Source: Ailurus styani
Taxonomy: Eukaryota; Chordata; Mammalia; Carnivora; Ailuridae
Length of the DNA stretch: 64,000 bases
Direction: 5' to 3'
Assembly (NCBI GenBank): GCA_002007465.1
Contig: LNAC01000038.1
Coordinates: forward strand, 6,186,280 to 6,250,279
The first letter of the stretch is position 1. Every line of letters begins with the position of its first letter. Below are positions 12,330 through 24,846 of this stretch, one piece after another. The notes under the pieces were generated by a model. It ran no database searches and was not told the DNA's origin. It saw only the letters and a program-made list of their open reading frames with translations. The translations under genes were made by a program, and so were the position numbers.

Positions 12330-12575
12330 CCCAATGTGAATAACACGGGCTGGGAACAGACTTCTTTGATTTTGTTTTTGGGTTCCACCATTCACTAGTC
12401 CTGTAATCTGGAGCATGACCCAAAGAGGTCTGTCAGTGACTCAGTTTTCTCATCTATAGTAAAAGCGTTGTAATTTTATCTACACTGCATAGTCATTGTG
12501 AAAATGTAAGTGTAATACATTTGAGGCTATATAACCATATTCCACATGGAGAAAGAGCCCAATAAATATTAGCTG
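12330..12575 (+). mobile_element. MIR element
   Basis: Diverged full-length MIR in its sense orientation: CTGGGAACAGACTTCTTTGA, GGGTTCCACCATTCACTAGT, TGACTCAGTTTTCTCATCTA, GTCATTGTGAAAATGTAAGT, and the end GAGCCCAATAAATATTAGCTG. The order and spacing of these blocks match the MIR core. Confidence 0.85.
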
Positions 12576-12754
12576 TGATAATAATGTTGCTATGAATTTC
12601 TACCTCTTAACCCTATGTCTTTTTGAGTCTTCCTTGCCAGGAATATTTCCACATAAAGTTACTTCATATGCAACTTTTTTAACAGCCTGGTAGTATTTCA
12701 TAGAATGAGGTCCCATTAAATATTTTATTATTCTTTTGTTTGTATGCTTGCTTG

Positions 12755-12818
12755 TTTCAAGTTTGTATTTAAATTCCAGTTAGTTAACATATAGTGAAAT
12801 ATTAGTTTTCAGGTAGTG
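12755..12818 (-). mobile_element. LINE-1 3' end scrap
   Basis: About 60 bases resembling the antisense LINE-1 3' terminus (TTAGTTAACATATAGTGAAA, TATTAGTTTTCAGG). Similar 3' termini occur at 33.86, 35.54 and 46.53 kb. Confidence 0.6.
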
Positions 12819-13345
12819 TTACTAGTCTTTTGTAAGGTTGTTTTTGACTGCTATAGAGCAAAATTTCCTGTCGCCTCAAAGGTCCTTCTAGCTGGACTAA
12901 GAAGCAGATTGACATAAGACAGATTAACAGGAGAAAGTCAAATGTATAGTGTATGTACCGGGGAATCCACACAAACATGGAAACTCTAAAGACAGGCAAA
13001 ATGAGATATATATATTTCCTAAACTGAGCAAAAGGGGAAAGGGCTCTGGGACTTCAGAGGAAAGGATTGCATTTCACTGGGTGATAAGAAGAGCAGATGT
13101 TTGGTAATTAGATGTTTGCCCTGCCATTACAGATAGGTCACTCAGATAATACTTCTCTCTGTTAAAACCATTATTCTGGGAAGAACCGTCAATTTAAATC
13201 CTTCTGTGTGGTTAAGGGAGGGACGGAAGTTTCTCTTGAGCACACAGGATCTCAAGTGCCTATAGCTCAAAATAATCCACATGCCAAAGTGGCATATTCT
13301 GGGGAGAAGGGCCTGTCCTGAACCCCTTCATGACATTTGGTACAA
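12819..13345. repeat. Candidate ancient LTR-like repeat
   Basis: Words recall an old mammalian dispersed repeat: AGACAGATTAACAGGAGAAA, a CACAAACATGGAAACTC segment, GGGCTCTGGGACTTC, and a TGCCAAAGTGGCATATTCTG to CCCCTTCA end. Composition is richer in G and C than the flanks. I cannot name the family or define exact ends. Confidence 0.4.
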
Positions 13346-14209
13346 AAAGCAATGCAGTGTTGAACATCTTCATACATTTTTCTACAAATGTGAAAGAGCT
13401 ATTGGAACTAGTGCAATGTACCGTTTAGGAGGTAAAGTTCCGAGGTTGTAGTGTTTTTGTAGCTTTGTATTTCTTTTTCCTTACGGAATAGTTACAAATT
13501 TTAATTTTTAAAGTCTGTTTTAGAGACTTTCCCTATCGACCTTTTTCTCTACCCTTTTACTCTCCATTTCTGCTGCTTACCTGGCCCAGTGTCTATCCAT
13601 AAGGGTTTAGCTGATCAATTTAACACAGACATGTATTTCACAATTTCAAGAGCTCATTTTTGCTTCATTTATTACCTTTACTGGAGGTAATTATAACTTA
13701 ATATTGGATAACATTTATAAATTTATTTGCAAATTTGTAAAATTTCAAATTTATAGAGTATAAATTAAGGGTAGAAAATGATTTATAATCTTTTTTTGTA
13801 AGTACAGAAAACTTAGTGTTGTGGAGGTTAAGGAAGAACATTTTTGGGGAAACTGCTTTCAGTTCTTTCTTTCAGGAGAGCATCTTCAATCACAGAACAG
13901 ATAATTTCTTACATTTCTGCCACAGGGATCATGAGATAATCATCTGGAGTAACATGTGAAAGGGTTAATGTATACTATGAAATTTAGTTTAGTTAAGTAA
14001 GCACTTACACTTAGCCAAATCAGGATACAGACCTGTAAATGTAAAGTATAACTATGCATATTTGAGGCACTTCATTATTTTTCAAATCATTTTGCCTTTC
14101 AGCATAGGAACATGTATATTATAAATTGTGTCATCTCTTTTATTTCCTGTTTTTCCCTTTGTGCTGTACAAATTATTGCACTGACAGTTCTCACCAAATA
14201 TTTTTCTTC
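13346..14209. other. AT-rich unique sequence
   Basis: Nothing recognised. Confidence 0.45.
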
Positions 14210-14515
14210 CGCCACCATATTTTCTTGTCCTCCTTCTACTTAGGCAAAGTCATATTTCTTATTCTGGCCAGTGAGCTCTGAATGATAATAATGTAGGTCA
14301 TTTGAAGAAGACACAGGGAAAAGTAGACACTCTGTTCTCCTTTTGTCTTTCCCTGTTAAAGCAACTGAGGTAGCCCGCATGGTCCAAATGTTGTTATGAC
14401 AATGCGGTAGAATTGCCGTTGACCCAGATCGCAGGGTGTCTTTGAGAACACAGCCCCCTGCTATAGAGATTTACATTGTTTGTCACTATAGCATGTCCTT
14501 TTCTACCCTAATACA
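14210..14515. repeat. Candidate ancient interspersed repeat
   Basis: More balanced base composition, with words such as CTGGCCAGTGAGCTCTGAAT and GAGAACACAGCCCCCTGC that resemble an old mammalian repeat. Ends and family are not established; unique sequence is the alternative. Confidence 0.35.
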
Positions 14516-16232
14516 TAGTGCACACTTTTATAACATGAAATCTTAACTTCTTAGAGACAGGTTAAATTGTAAAGTTTCTTCTTCCTCAGAAAAGGTCAAT
14601 TCCATTGTTCAATTATTCAGCATCCTTAAGATGAGAGAACCTTGCTTGTATTGAGTGCTACACAAGGAATTCCAAATAATGTAATACAATAGAGGTATTT
14701 GGTTGGAGTTTCTTTTTGGATAACACATTATATTTATTTAATTATATAACGAAACTCAAAAATACCAAGTTTGGCTTGATTCAACAACATATATGGCTTT
14801 AAGTTCTAAGTACTAATGTCTGCTGATTAGTGTATGCAGAATTTTACACTTACCAGATCTGTAAATGGTAGTTTTGTGCAAATAAGATCTTGGAGAATAT
14901 GCAGAATAAAGGAAATTTCCTTAAAAGCTGACTACCCTTATCTTAAAGTATAATAAAATCTTAATCAGAATCTCTGGATATACTATTCTAGTTGAATTAA
15001 ATGTATGTTAGCTACATTCTTTCCTCAGAAAGCATAGGATATACAATGACATTTGATCTCTCTTTGTGGTTTTTTTAACCATGGGAAAAGAAAAATTAGT
15101 TCAAGACTGCTCTTTACTCTACAGGGTTTGTTTTGTTTATTCAAACCAAACATAGTCATTTAGTCAGAGGGGTGCAAGGATAGGGTCAGAGAAAGGATTG
15201 GTAAAAACAATCACAATAAAATTAAGTTTGTGATCTTTGTGAACATGGGTTGGTGGAATTTAGCTGCATATTCTACATGTTTAAGCATAATTATAATCTA
15301 TCCTACTGTAAGAAATTGAGGGATACTAAAGTTGTATGTTAGACCTCTACAGAGAGATGATTCTATGAAACATTAGAGTGGCAAAGCTGAGATACAATGC
15401 TAAAAGACAGAATTTGTAGGAATATATTGAAAAATTGTCATAGAATATAAGTTTATCATGAAATAATTTTGATTGTGGTCTTTTTTTTCACTATTTTGAT
15501 TTTTAATAAACCCCAAAGGACAGACCTTGAGGTAATGTTCCTTTGTGTTCACTAGTCTTAGAATATACACAGGAAATACTCCTGTGTGGCAATTAATGTA
15601 TTTTGATATCTGTCTTTTATCATGGCTTTTCTATTATCATATAAATTCATATCCAAAGACATACTATCTGTTAAAACAACTCCATGTCTGTTATATTTGC
15701 TTACATTATTTTGTGGCAACCTGGGTGATTTACACTTACATATAAATGTTATAGGTAAGAGATGTTTAGTCTAGGTCACTGAAAATTTTGGTGAATTGAG
15801 TAAATATTTATAAGGTTTGTAAAATAAAAATAAGTAGTCTGTTAAATTGACCACTGTTACCTCTATTCCAGAGCTAGATTCAGTCATCATAACCTCGTAT
15901 AAGAGCACCTTCTCATAATCAAGCTGAAGAAAATACACATTTTTCTTGTATTTATAAAGCTAGAAAACTTTAGATTTTTTAATATATCATTTAGAATTTC
16001 TAGAAATTTTAGAATACCTATAAATTTTATTTTATTGATGGAAAAAGGAGAAAAAGCAAACTCTTTCATTAGTTGCTTGTAACAAATTGAGTTTTCCTTA
16101 TATACTACCTGAGTCTTCAATTTATGTATGTATTTGAGGAATATTGACTGGGCTTTTGGCAAAATATAGAACAGAAGTAACAGAAACTGATCTATATTTT
16201 CCTTTTTATATCTTTTCCATAGAAAATATTTT
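14516..16232. other. AT-rich unique sequence
   Basis: No gene or repeat recognised. Frames at 15545-15745 (+) and 15887-16162 (-) are short and hydrophobic or lysine-rich, as random AT-rich sequence gives. Confidence 0.45.
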
Positions 16233-16249
16233 AAGAGTATTATGTTTGA

Positions 16250-16697
16250 GGGCTACCTGTGTGGCACAGTCAATTAAGTGTCTGACTCGTGTGTCTTGGT
16301 TTCAGCTCAGGTCATGATCTCAGGGTCATGAGACTGAGTCCTCCCACCCCACCCCATTCAGTTCCGTGGTGGGTGTGGAGCCTGCTTAAGATTGATTCTC
16401 TCTCAGGGCGCCTGGGTGGCTCAGTGGGTGAAAGCCTCTGTTTTTGGCTCAGGTCATGATCTCAGCGTCCTGGGATCGAGGCCCGCATCGCATCGGGCTC
16501 TCTGCTCAGCAGGGAGCCTGCTTCCTCCTCTCCCTGTCTCTCTGCCTGCCTCTCTGCCTGCCTCTCTACCTACTTGCGATCTCTCTCTCTGTGTCAAATA
16601 AATAAATAAAATCTTAAAAAAAAAAAAGATTGATTCTCTCTCTACCTCTCCCTCTGCCTCTCCTCCTCACATTCTCTCTCTCTAAAATAAATCTTAA
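16250..16697 (+). mobile_element. Older CAN-SINE split by a younger SINE (outer element)
   Basis: Two halves, 16250-16404 and 16643-16697, form one old CAN-SINE: head GGGCTACCTGTGTGGCACAG, then TTAAGTGTCTGACTCGTG, then CCTGCTTAAGATTGATTCTC; after the interruption, CTCTACCTCTCCCTCTGCC and TAAAATAAATCTT. The whole is bounded by a 17-bp target-site duplication with one mismatch (16233-16249 and 16698-16714, AAGAGTATTATGtTTGA). Confidence 0.92.
16405..16626 (+). mobile_element. Young CAN-SINE nested in the older one
   Basis: Full-length copy with the GGGTGAAAGCC head and a 5-bp internal duplication (CGCATCGCATCGGG). The host SINE sequence AGATTGATTCTCTCTC is duplicated on both sides (16389-16404 and 16627-16642), which fixes this as the later insertion. 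Confidence 0.95.
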
Positions 16698-16714
16698 AAG
16701 AGTATTATGGTTGA

Positions 16715-17410
16715 TAGACTTTATTTGGATTATGTTAATCTTAATTCCAGGTCATAAAACATACATAAAAGTCACCTTCTAGGTGAGTCTGATATATTAT
16801 CAGTGGAAAAATGTCATCAACTCTGGTTAAAATATGGGTTTCCTTTATGAAAGGATATGGAATCATATTTGTTTGCATTGAGATATGTAAAGCAAAAGAT
16901 AGTATAAAATGCTCCCAGATGGAGATAGAACTTTCTTAGCCCCCTACATTTCCTTGAGTGCATAATCACCATTGATACCGTATGTGTGGAGTGGGGAGAA
17001 ATTTACATCTTCCCTTTATCAAGTGTTAGCCTCCTAACTCCGCCTGACTGTTGGGGATATTCTGGCTTTGGGTCTGCTTGCTCACTATGTTGAAGTAACT
17101 TGAACAAAATAATCCAACACTCTTCTTGTGAGATGAGTGACTCACAGGTCAATTTCCTTCTTTATAGTTCTCTCAGAGATGAAACTTTAGTCCTCCTTGA
17201 AACAATTTACAAGTTCAAAATAAAATGAAATACCGAATATATACTTTTTATAAATAATATGATTATAATGTAGTTCAATTAGAAGGTATTAATTGTGAGA
17301 TTTGGCATGTCCCTACCCTTTTATCGGCATGTGTGTTTGTACACACGAGGATGAATTCTGAACATACATGCATGTTTATTACACATAAAAACTGTGTTTC
17401 ATTTAAACAG
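16715..17410. other. AT-rich unique sequence
   Basis: Nothing recognised. Confidence 0.5.
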
Positions 17411-17418
17411 GATACTGT

Positions 17419-17602
17419 TGGGACACCTGGGTGGCTCAGTGGGTTAAAGCCTCTGCCTTCAGCTCAGGTCATGATCTCAGGGTCCTGGGATCGAGCCCCA
17501 CATCGGGATCCCTGCTCAGCGGGGAGCCTGCTTCCTCCTCTCTGCCTACTTGTAATCTCTCTCTCTCCGTCAAATAAATAAATAAAATCTTTAAAAAAAA
17601 AA
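17419..17602 (+). mobile_element. CAN-SINE, young subfamily
   Basis: Plus-strand copy starting GGGACACCTGGGTGG, slightly short in the CT-rich middle because the CTGCCTGCCTCT block is missing. GATACTGT lies at 17411-17418 and again at 17603-17610. Confidence 0.94.
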
Positions 17603-17700
17603 GATACTGTCAGCATACAGAATCATTCACTTTTTCATGAATATCAATGCATGAAATCACCTCCACGAATTTCAGATTACCAAATTTTGATTTAAAATAA

Positions 17701-17904
17701 CTTTTCAGAAGATTTTATTTTAGAGAGAGAGAGAGAAAGAGAAAGAGACGGAGACAAAGCACAAGCAGATGGAGGGGTAGAGGGAGCAGGAGAAGCAACT
17801 CCCCATTGAGCAGGGAGCCCGAGGCGGGGCTCTATCCCAGAACTTCAGAATCACGACCTGAGCTGAAGGCAGACGCTTAACCAACTGAGCCACCCAGGCG
17901 CCCC
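17701..17904 (-). mobile_element. CAN-SINE, older subfamily
   Basis: Minus-strand copy with a degenerate tail complement (CAGAAGATTTTATTTTAGAG) and head complement GCTTAACCAACTGAGCCACC. Flanks share TGATTTAA-ATAA (17688-17700 and 17906-17918) with one difference, a likely target-site duplication. Confidence 0.92.
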
Positions 17905-18242
17905 ATGATTTAACATAATATTAGAATATCCCATGTGTAGTTCAAGTACTATGCATTATTTAATATTTTATAGTTATAATGTTAGAGAAGTGAAAACAAT
18001 TGTGTCCATTTGAAATTGAAGAGAAATCATTCACCGTCCTTTTTATAGGTATTTTAAAAATAATAAGTCCAAAATGATAAAATAGCTTGCAGATGAATCA
18101 GAAAATGACATAGAATTCAAAAGGAGTAAGATAATAAAAATCTAGAATATTCTTCCTATTCTTATAGAAATTGTCCATTTTCTTCCATCACATCATATAT
18201 TTTGACTGGATTTATATTGAAAAACCCTTATATATATATATA

Positions 18243-18453
18243 TTTTTTTTTTTTTTAAAGATTTTTTATTTATCCATTTGACACAGAGAGAGAGATTACA
18301 AGTAGGCAGAGAGGCAGGCAGAGAGAGAGGAGAGAGGAGGAAGCAGGCTCCCTGCTGAGCAGAGAGCCCGATGCGGGCCTCGATCCCAGGACCCTGGGAT
18401 CATGACCTGAGCCGAAGGCAGTGGCTTTAACCCACTGAGCCACCCAGGCGCCC
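18243..18453 (-). mobile_element. CAN-SINE, young subfamily
   Basis: Minus-strand copy with a T run at the tail side. GAAAAACCCTTATAT occurs just upstream (about 18219-18233) and again from 18454, so the target-site duplication includes a short TA run that has since lengthened. Confidence 0.95.
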
Positions 18454-18469
18454 GAAAAACCCTTATATT

Positions 18470-21400
18470 TTGATGTCAAAAATTTAACCAAAGGGAAATT
18501 TTTGTTAAATATTAAAATAACATAGAACAGCTGTGCAGTTTTTTTCACATAATCATGTGATATACTTATCAATAGATTATCATAAAGAAAATCATTAACT
18601 ATGAAGGAACTAGATTCAAATTAGGTTATTAAAGTTTTATTTTTGTTTTCTGAAGAATAGCTCAGTACTAGATAAGCATTATAGGAGGCACAAAAGCTTT
18701 ATTTTCTTTTCCTAATTTCAAGGTAGATGTTATCCTAATAGTTTTTCACTGATAATGGAATATGATAGGTTTTGGATACAGTGCTTGAAATACCAATACA
18801 TGGCCAAAGAAATAAGGATAAAAGCATTATTATCGTAGTCTTTCAAAAATAACAAAATTTACTGAGCATTACAAAGCTTCCTTAAACAAACATACGACAC
18901 AACTGTAACCACCTCTCCATCAGTGGTAACTATGACCTGCTGCCATTTATCCAATTAGATACATTCCAGAGGTAATGGTATTCTTGAATCATTTTATTAG
19001 CTTTCAAGCAGTACTCATGAGAAGAATAATATGGAATCAAGAAGAACTGAAAAATGCCTCTTTTATTCTTCAACCATTCATCTCTGTGGGCAGGCATCAA
19101 TATCTATTACATTATCAGTGTGAGTGCTTGCTACAGATACAGTAGGATGCCTGATTTCCATTTTTCCTCAACTTACCTCAGTTCCAAAGTTCATCATCTC
19201 CAGGGAAGTACAGTTACTTCCCACTGAGTATTCTTTCAGTCCCTCATCTCACTTGAATTTCTGCCATAAAAGCATAGTCATTATTCAGTGAATTAAGGCA
19301 TGCCTGTGAGCAACCCATTCTCATTCTGAGTAGTAGATTTTCATTTTAAGGGGAAGACAAGCAATGCCTTTTGATTCTCACTCCGTGAAATTTCTTCTCA
19401 CCATGGGTGATTATTTTCGAGTGGCCATTACACATCTCTGATCACATTTGTATTCATCTTATGTTATTTTGTCTTCTATAAAAAATAATCCAAATGTAAG
19501 AGTATCTTTAAAATTTGCACTTACAAATCAGTGTGAATTATGTTCATTAAAGACCTGTAACATTATTGAAGCAAGCCAGATATGGTGGATACAGCAATTG
19601 ACTGTGCTTCTTTCAATATACTGAAAAACTCTAAACAAAATAATTTGGGAGATGAAAGTGACTTTCCTTGGTGTTGAACTGCAAGCATAGTGTATTCCAG
19701 ATTTTAATGAAAATAGCTGTAATTGCACAACTTTCTAATATTTGATAATATCCTTTTGTAATTATTTGTGATAATAAAATAGTTAATACAATCCTAATTA
19801 TCTCTTGGTAAGTTACAAAAATTAAGAATAAGAATAATGACCTTGATTATTTTATTTTCTCTTTTTCTTGCTGTGGTTATACTTGAAGAGATCTTATTTT
19901 CAAAGAATTCTAATCCATCATCTATTGCTCAACTGAAAATTTAAAATCACTCAAACTATTTGAACATATTTATTTCATGATTCCCCAACTACTTACAAAG
20001 CAACGTATGTTAGATTCATTCTTTTTTAAATTTGTAGTTGCTCTATAAATGTTTCATTTATCTTTTAGGTAAACAAAAGAACAAGCTAAATATGCATAAG
20101 TAAAACTATGTCAAATAATTAGCACTTGATAAGTGAAATTCTGTCTATATTGAAAACAAGGAAGTGGTCCAGGCACATAGTAGGTGCTTACCACATAATT
20201 GGTACATTTGTAGTATTCATATTTTATTTCATACAAATGATCATTAGATATATAACAATATTGTAAATCCATAACTGATATTTTTACACAGAAACAGACA
20301 TTGGATCCATATTTCTACTCAATGAATTTATATATTCCCAACTTGAATCCTTTCTTTAGTTAATATCCCTACTAAAAGGCTGATTATTTTTTCTCTCTTT
20401 CTCTAAAGCGACACTGGCATTCTACCAGAGAGTAAGATCAGAGAACTTGTTAGAGATTGAATACTGGGTTTAGAGGTAGAGAAAAAAGGTAAGAGATCAA
20501 AAAAATTTTTTTTTTTGCTATTTATAAGTAACTTGCTACTTATAAATAACTTATGGGACAGGTGCATATTGCAGTCTCTTAGAAACTACAGCTAACACTG
20601 CGTATGTAACATGGTGGAAGTGTGCAAACATACGTGACAATGTTGCAGAGTTTGAGTGATTGTATTTCATGCTCTATACATTGGGGGGAGGGGGTTCTCC
20701 TAGGTCTTTTCTCCCAGTGGTTTAGACTCTCTTATTAGCTCTATTCAATTCCAATTTATGGTTTTCCATTCATAGGTTATTTGAATCTTCTGTGTCCAGA
20801 TGAATCCCTGTTGAATTCTAACTTTATTGTGGTGACTTAATCTACAGGCCATTCAGTGCCCTTTACTATTCTACCTCTGAAATCTGACTACACATATACT
20901 ATCTGCGGATCTAGGAATCTTGCCTGCAGAACTCAAGTTGAGTCTCACCAGGAAGCTGAAGTAACATCTATTATGTCAGAGAAAGTATTCCTCTGAATAT
21001 AGAATACTTTCCAGAATATAATCTCTAATGACTGAACAGGTGTTTGTTTATATGGTCAGTAAAAATTCCAGTTCTTTTAGCTTTTCTTATGCCTTTCATT
21101 CATTTAACTTTTATTCATTCATTCATCTGTTTATTAAAAAAATAGTTACTAGGCCTTCCATTATATCATGAAAACATCTATAATCATATGCCTGTGTTAA
21201 TATAGTTACGGTGTCAGTCTCCATGGTTTTATAATTTAGAGTGACAGATAACAGACACTAAGCATTTGTACACTGGTTTTTAGAAAATGTATGCTCTAAT
21301 TTTCAAGTGTCCTTTACTCTTTGGGTCATAAAGAAAATTATTTTAACATTTGCAGGGGAAGTAAACCTAAACTCAGTGTGGATTTCTGACAGCTGGAATT

Positions 21401-22859
21401 CCCTAGCCAGGGTAATAAGGTGCCTCCTATTTTGGATCCCTAAATAATCTAAAAAACTGGTATCCACTCCTTATCTATTAGCACAATGATGTATTAATAC
21501 TCAGTTCAACAAACATCACATTTCTACTTCAGTCCAAGCACTGTTTTAAGTGTTGGTGATAAAATGTGAATACAAAAGATCCCATAACCCTAGTTTTTGC
21601 GGAGTTTCAAGCCCTTAAAAAGCCATGTAAAACTTATTTTAAACCACATTTTATTAAATAGACTATATTAATCAGCTAAGTTTCTCTGCAAACCTAAATG
21701 AGAGAATTAGTGTTAGGGCTTCTGAGATTCTCTTGAAGTCAGACTGAAATTGAACATTTGTCATCCCAGTGAAACACTTTTCTAGATACAGATTCTTTTT
21801 CTATGTAAAGTGGTAATTTTCTCAGTAAACATATTTCTAAACAGACTTGCTGAATGTTAGATACCTGAGTTGATGGTTTCAAAATATTTATTCATGGGAA
21901 TCTTTCTGCAAAATCACAACACAAAGGAGACCAACAATTCTACCTATTTAAGTAGCTGAAACAGTTCTTTAGAGTCATATAACAAGAATGAATCTTTGCT
22001 GGAGAGGAAGTCTTGCATTCAGACAGACTTTTGGGATAATGAGTTGGATGCAAGAATACACTGAGTAGCTTTAAAAGTCATATACAGTCATTTCACAGGC
22101 TTTTATGCCTTTTAGATTTGCCTCAATTTTATTTTTTTTATACTTTAGACTTATTTCTTCAACTAAAATAACAAAAGCGCAGTTAACTGGTTATAAAGAA
22201 GACTTTGTGATATTTTTAATTGACATTTTCGTAATGCCTGAAACATTCCTATATGGCAAATTCAGTGCTTAAGAGAAAAAATGAAGCCCATTTTTTTTCT
22301 TTCTTCCCTAATATTCATTCTGCCATTATTCTCCATTTAAAGCACCTTGTTAAAATTTACTAGGCATGTGACCACTGAATATTAAAAACAACAACAACAA
22401 AACAAACTCGATTTCGCATCCTCCTTTGCCATAGTTTGCCCTTGTGGTGCTCTCAGCCCAAAGGTGATTTAAACTATTGAAAAGTGTCTTTAAATGGAGA
22501 AGAATTCTTTCTGCTTTCTCATGCATTTTTTTCAAAGTTTGTAAGCAGACTCAACAATATTTGATTAAAATATCTAAGTCTTCTTTAGAACAAGATAGAA
22601 AATAGAAGGAAAATTTATCCATGATGGTCCAAAAAAAAAAAAAAACCATGCTAACCCCAAGTTTCCCATATATATGTGAGAGAGAAACTTTGATCTTTTT
22701 GAATGCAGTGTTATTTTGAGTTTGCTGTCACCCTCAGCCTGACCTATTTACCACTAATATACTCTCCATACTAGAAATTATAGCACATACTTATCACTCA
22801 ATCCATATTGAATTAATGTGCTTGAGCTTTGGGAGAAATAAAGTAAAATTGTAATTATC
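18470..22859. other. Mostly unique sequence, 4.4 kb
   Basis: No gene recognised. 18880-19460 is more balanced in composition. 20150-20215 has a CCAGGCACATAGTAGGTGC word that may be a MIR or L2 end. 21490-21620 has words of a common old repeat (CAACAAACATCAC, CCAAGCACTGTTTTAAGTG). No open frame exceeds about 70 codons. Confidence 0.45.
20519..20548. repeat. Perfect 12-bp inverted repeat
   Basis: TATTTATAAGTA and TACTTATAAATA flank a six-base ACTTGC loop. The arms match exactly and would form an AT-rich hairpin. It directly follows a 12-base T run. Confidence 0.85.
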
Positions 22860-22864
22860 ATTGT

Positions 22865-23350
22865 TGCAAGTTGGGTTCCCCAGAAAAGCCTTAGATGAGG
22901 ATTCTTGTGCGAGGGGTTATAAAGAATTTCCTGCCAGAAAAGAACATGTAAGGGAGTAAGAGAAGCAGGTCAAGCGAGAAAGACACCAAGAACACATGTG
23001 ATGTTAGGCAAAGTCCTACCTTCAGTGTGATCATGCACCAGAACACTGCAGCGTAACTTATACCTCAGAATTTGGTCTAACTCCAGACAAGGGAGGTGGA
23101 CTTTGCCGCTCTGGCAACACTCAGTTGTTGGGGACTGAGAGTGTAAATTCAACTCTCAGGTACTTTGGAACCTTTGTACTTGTGAGCAAGTGATTCTAGT
23201 AGTCCAAGGGCAGTTGTAGAAAAGAATCTAGGGGCTAGACTTTAGAACTGAGTACATCAGAGCTTGAAAGATGGTTGCTCAGAAGTACCCAGAGACCTAG
23301 AGAAACAGTGCTACAGTTAACATAAGAGAAACATAGTCCAGAAATTATTT
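22865..23350. repeat. Candidate ancient LTR-like repeat
   Basis: Starts with a TTGGGTTCCCCAGAAAAGCC-type word familiar from an old mammalian dispersed repeat and continues with GC-richer sequence (GACAAGGGAGGTGGACTTT). A 60-codon minus frame here has no recognisable domain. Family and ends uncertain. Confidence 0.45.
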
Positions 23351-23871
23351 CACTAAACATAGTTGCCATACTTTTTGGTTTGACTCTGATCTAATTAAGA
23401 AAAAAATAACAAAATCCATTCACAGGAAACAATACAAATGCAAAAACAAGACATAAATAAAATTTTAAATTACAAAGGTATACCTCAACTCTTCATATTT
23501 TAAAGGGCTACATTTGGTATTGTACTTAGATCAAATAGACAACTGCTTTCATGGATTTATTTTAAGAATGGCAAGATAAGTCAAACATCTAAGTTATAAC
23601 CTATTGGTTCTGCATTTTGACTTGTTTGCCATTTGCCATTCCAGCATTACCCATTTCTTTCAGAAAAGTCAAAGGCAGCTTTACAAATAAAAGTTTTCTT
23701 TTTTTTTAAATGTAAGCTCTTTAACTGAATTTATTGACTTAGCAAAACCTAATGTATCCCTTTAGCTAATGAATTGCCCAAAATGTACCAGGCAAATAGA
23801 CAAACACCTAAGGATTTATGAATAATCTTAAAACTGTAGAATACAGGTAGTGACTTAAAAATTCTGAAAAA

Positions 23872-24073
23872 AGGGGCTCCTGGGTGGCTCAGCTGGTTAA
23901 GTGTCTGCCTTCAGCTCAGGTCATGATCCTGGGTCCTGGGATTGAGCCCCACACCGGGGTTCCCTGCTCAGTGGGGACCCTGCTTCTCCCTTCCCTCTCT
24001 CTGCCTGCCATTCCCTCTGCTTCTGCTCCCTTTCTCTCTGTCAAATACATGAATAAAATCTTTTTAAAAAATT
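23872..24073 (+). mobile_element. CAN-SINE, older subfamily
   Basis: Head GGGGCTCCTGGGTGGCTCAG, then CTGGTTAAGTGTCTGCC, and tail TGAATAAAATCTTTTT. Flanking AAAAATTCTGAAAA (about 23857-23870) and AAAAAATTCGGAAA (24074-24087) form a slightly diverged target-site duplication. Confidence 0.93.
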
Positions 24074-24541
24074 TAAAAAATTCGGAAATCATCTGGATGC
24101 ATCTAGAAATGCATTACTCAGGGAAGTTACAAAATGAAAAATTAGTCTATAATGGTAATATGGAGAGAAGATAAATACATACAAATTCAAATTTTTTTTA
24201 TATCTGAATCTTATACAATCAATGTATAAAATTTTTGCAGGAAGAAGTAAAACACCTTTACTCCTATTCTACATTGTTTTTTCTTTCAAGAAGGAAAAAA
24301 GTTCTAAAACAAGAACTCTAGTAAGTAACACAAATTTAATATCTATTTCATCTACTATTTTGTGAATTGGTATTAAAATTAGCTACAACTGCATGGCTTC
24401 CCTTGAATTTATTGACATTAAATTCTAGAAAATATTAGAATATCAGAGGATATACCAAAAGTACAACACACAATTCAGAATTATTTTCTGCTTTATCTAG
24501 AACTAATATTATAGCAAGTATTAGTATAAAATATTTCTTCT

Positions 24542-24733
24542 GGGGTGCCTGGGTGGCTCAGTGGGTTAAGCCTCTGCCTTCAGCTCAGGTCATGATCTCA
24601 GGGTCCTGGGATCGAGCTCCCTGCTGAGGAGGGAGTCTGCTTCCTCCTCTCTCTCTGCCTGACTCTCCGTCTACTCGTGATCTCTCTCTCTCTCTGTCAA
24701 ATAAATAAATAAAATCTTTAAAATAAAATGAAA
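24542..24733 (+). mobile_element. CAN-SINE, young-type, perfect 15-bp TSD
   Basis: Head GGGGTGCCTGGGTGGCTCAG, GGGTTAAGCCTCTGCC, shortened in the GCCCCACATC region. TAAAATATTTCTTCT at 24527-24541 is repeated exactly at 24734-24748. Confidence 0.95.
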
Positions 24734-24846
24734 TAAAATATTTCTTCTAAGCTTTGTTTCTATAGATATTTGAGCTCAGCTTCACAAAAAAGTTAACATA
24801 TAACAGATCTCCTGGAATGATACATATATTTGTCTACATTTTAAAT

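Noticed and set aside
16392..16601. Plus-strand frames with AWVAQWVKA-type sequence here and on SINEs at 17.3, 18.3, 23.9, 26.4, 44.2 and 51.5 kb
   Set aside because: These are translations of the CAN-SINE head and recur at every copy; they are not a protein family.
16405..18453. SINE cluster at 16.2-18.5 kb as a CRISPR-like or satellite array
   Set aside because: The repeats are independent retroposons of different subfamily and strand, several with their own target-site duplications, not regularly spaced identical units.
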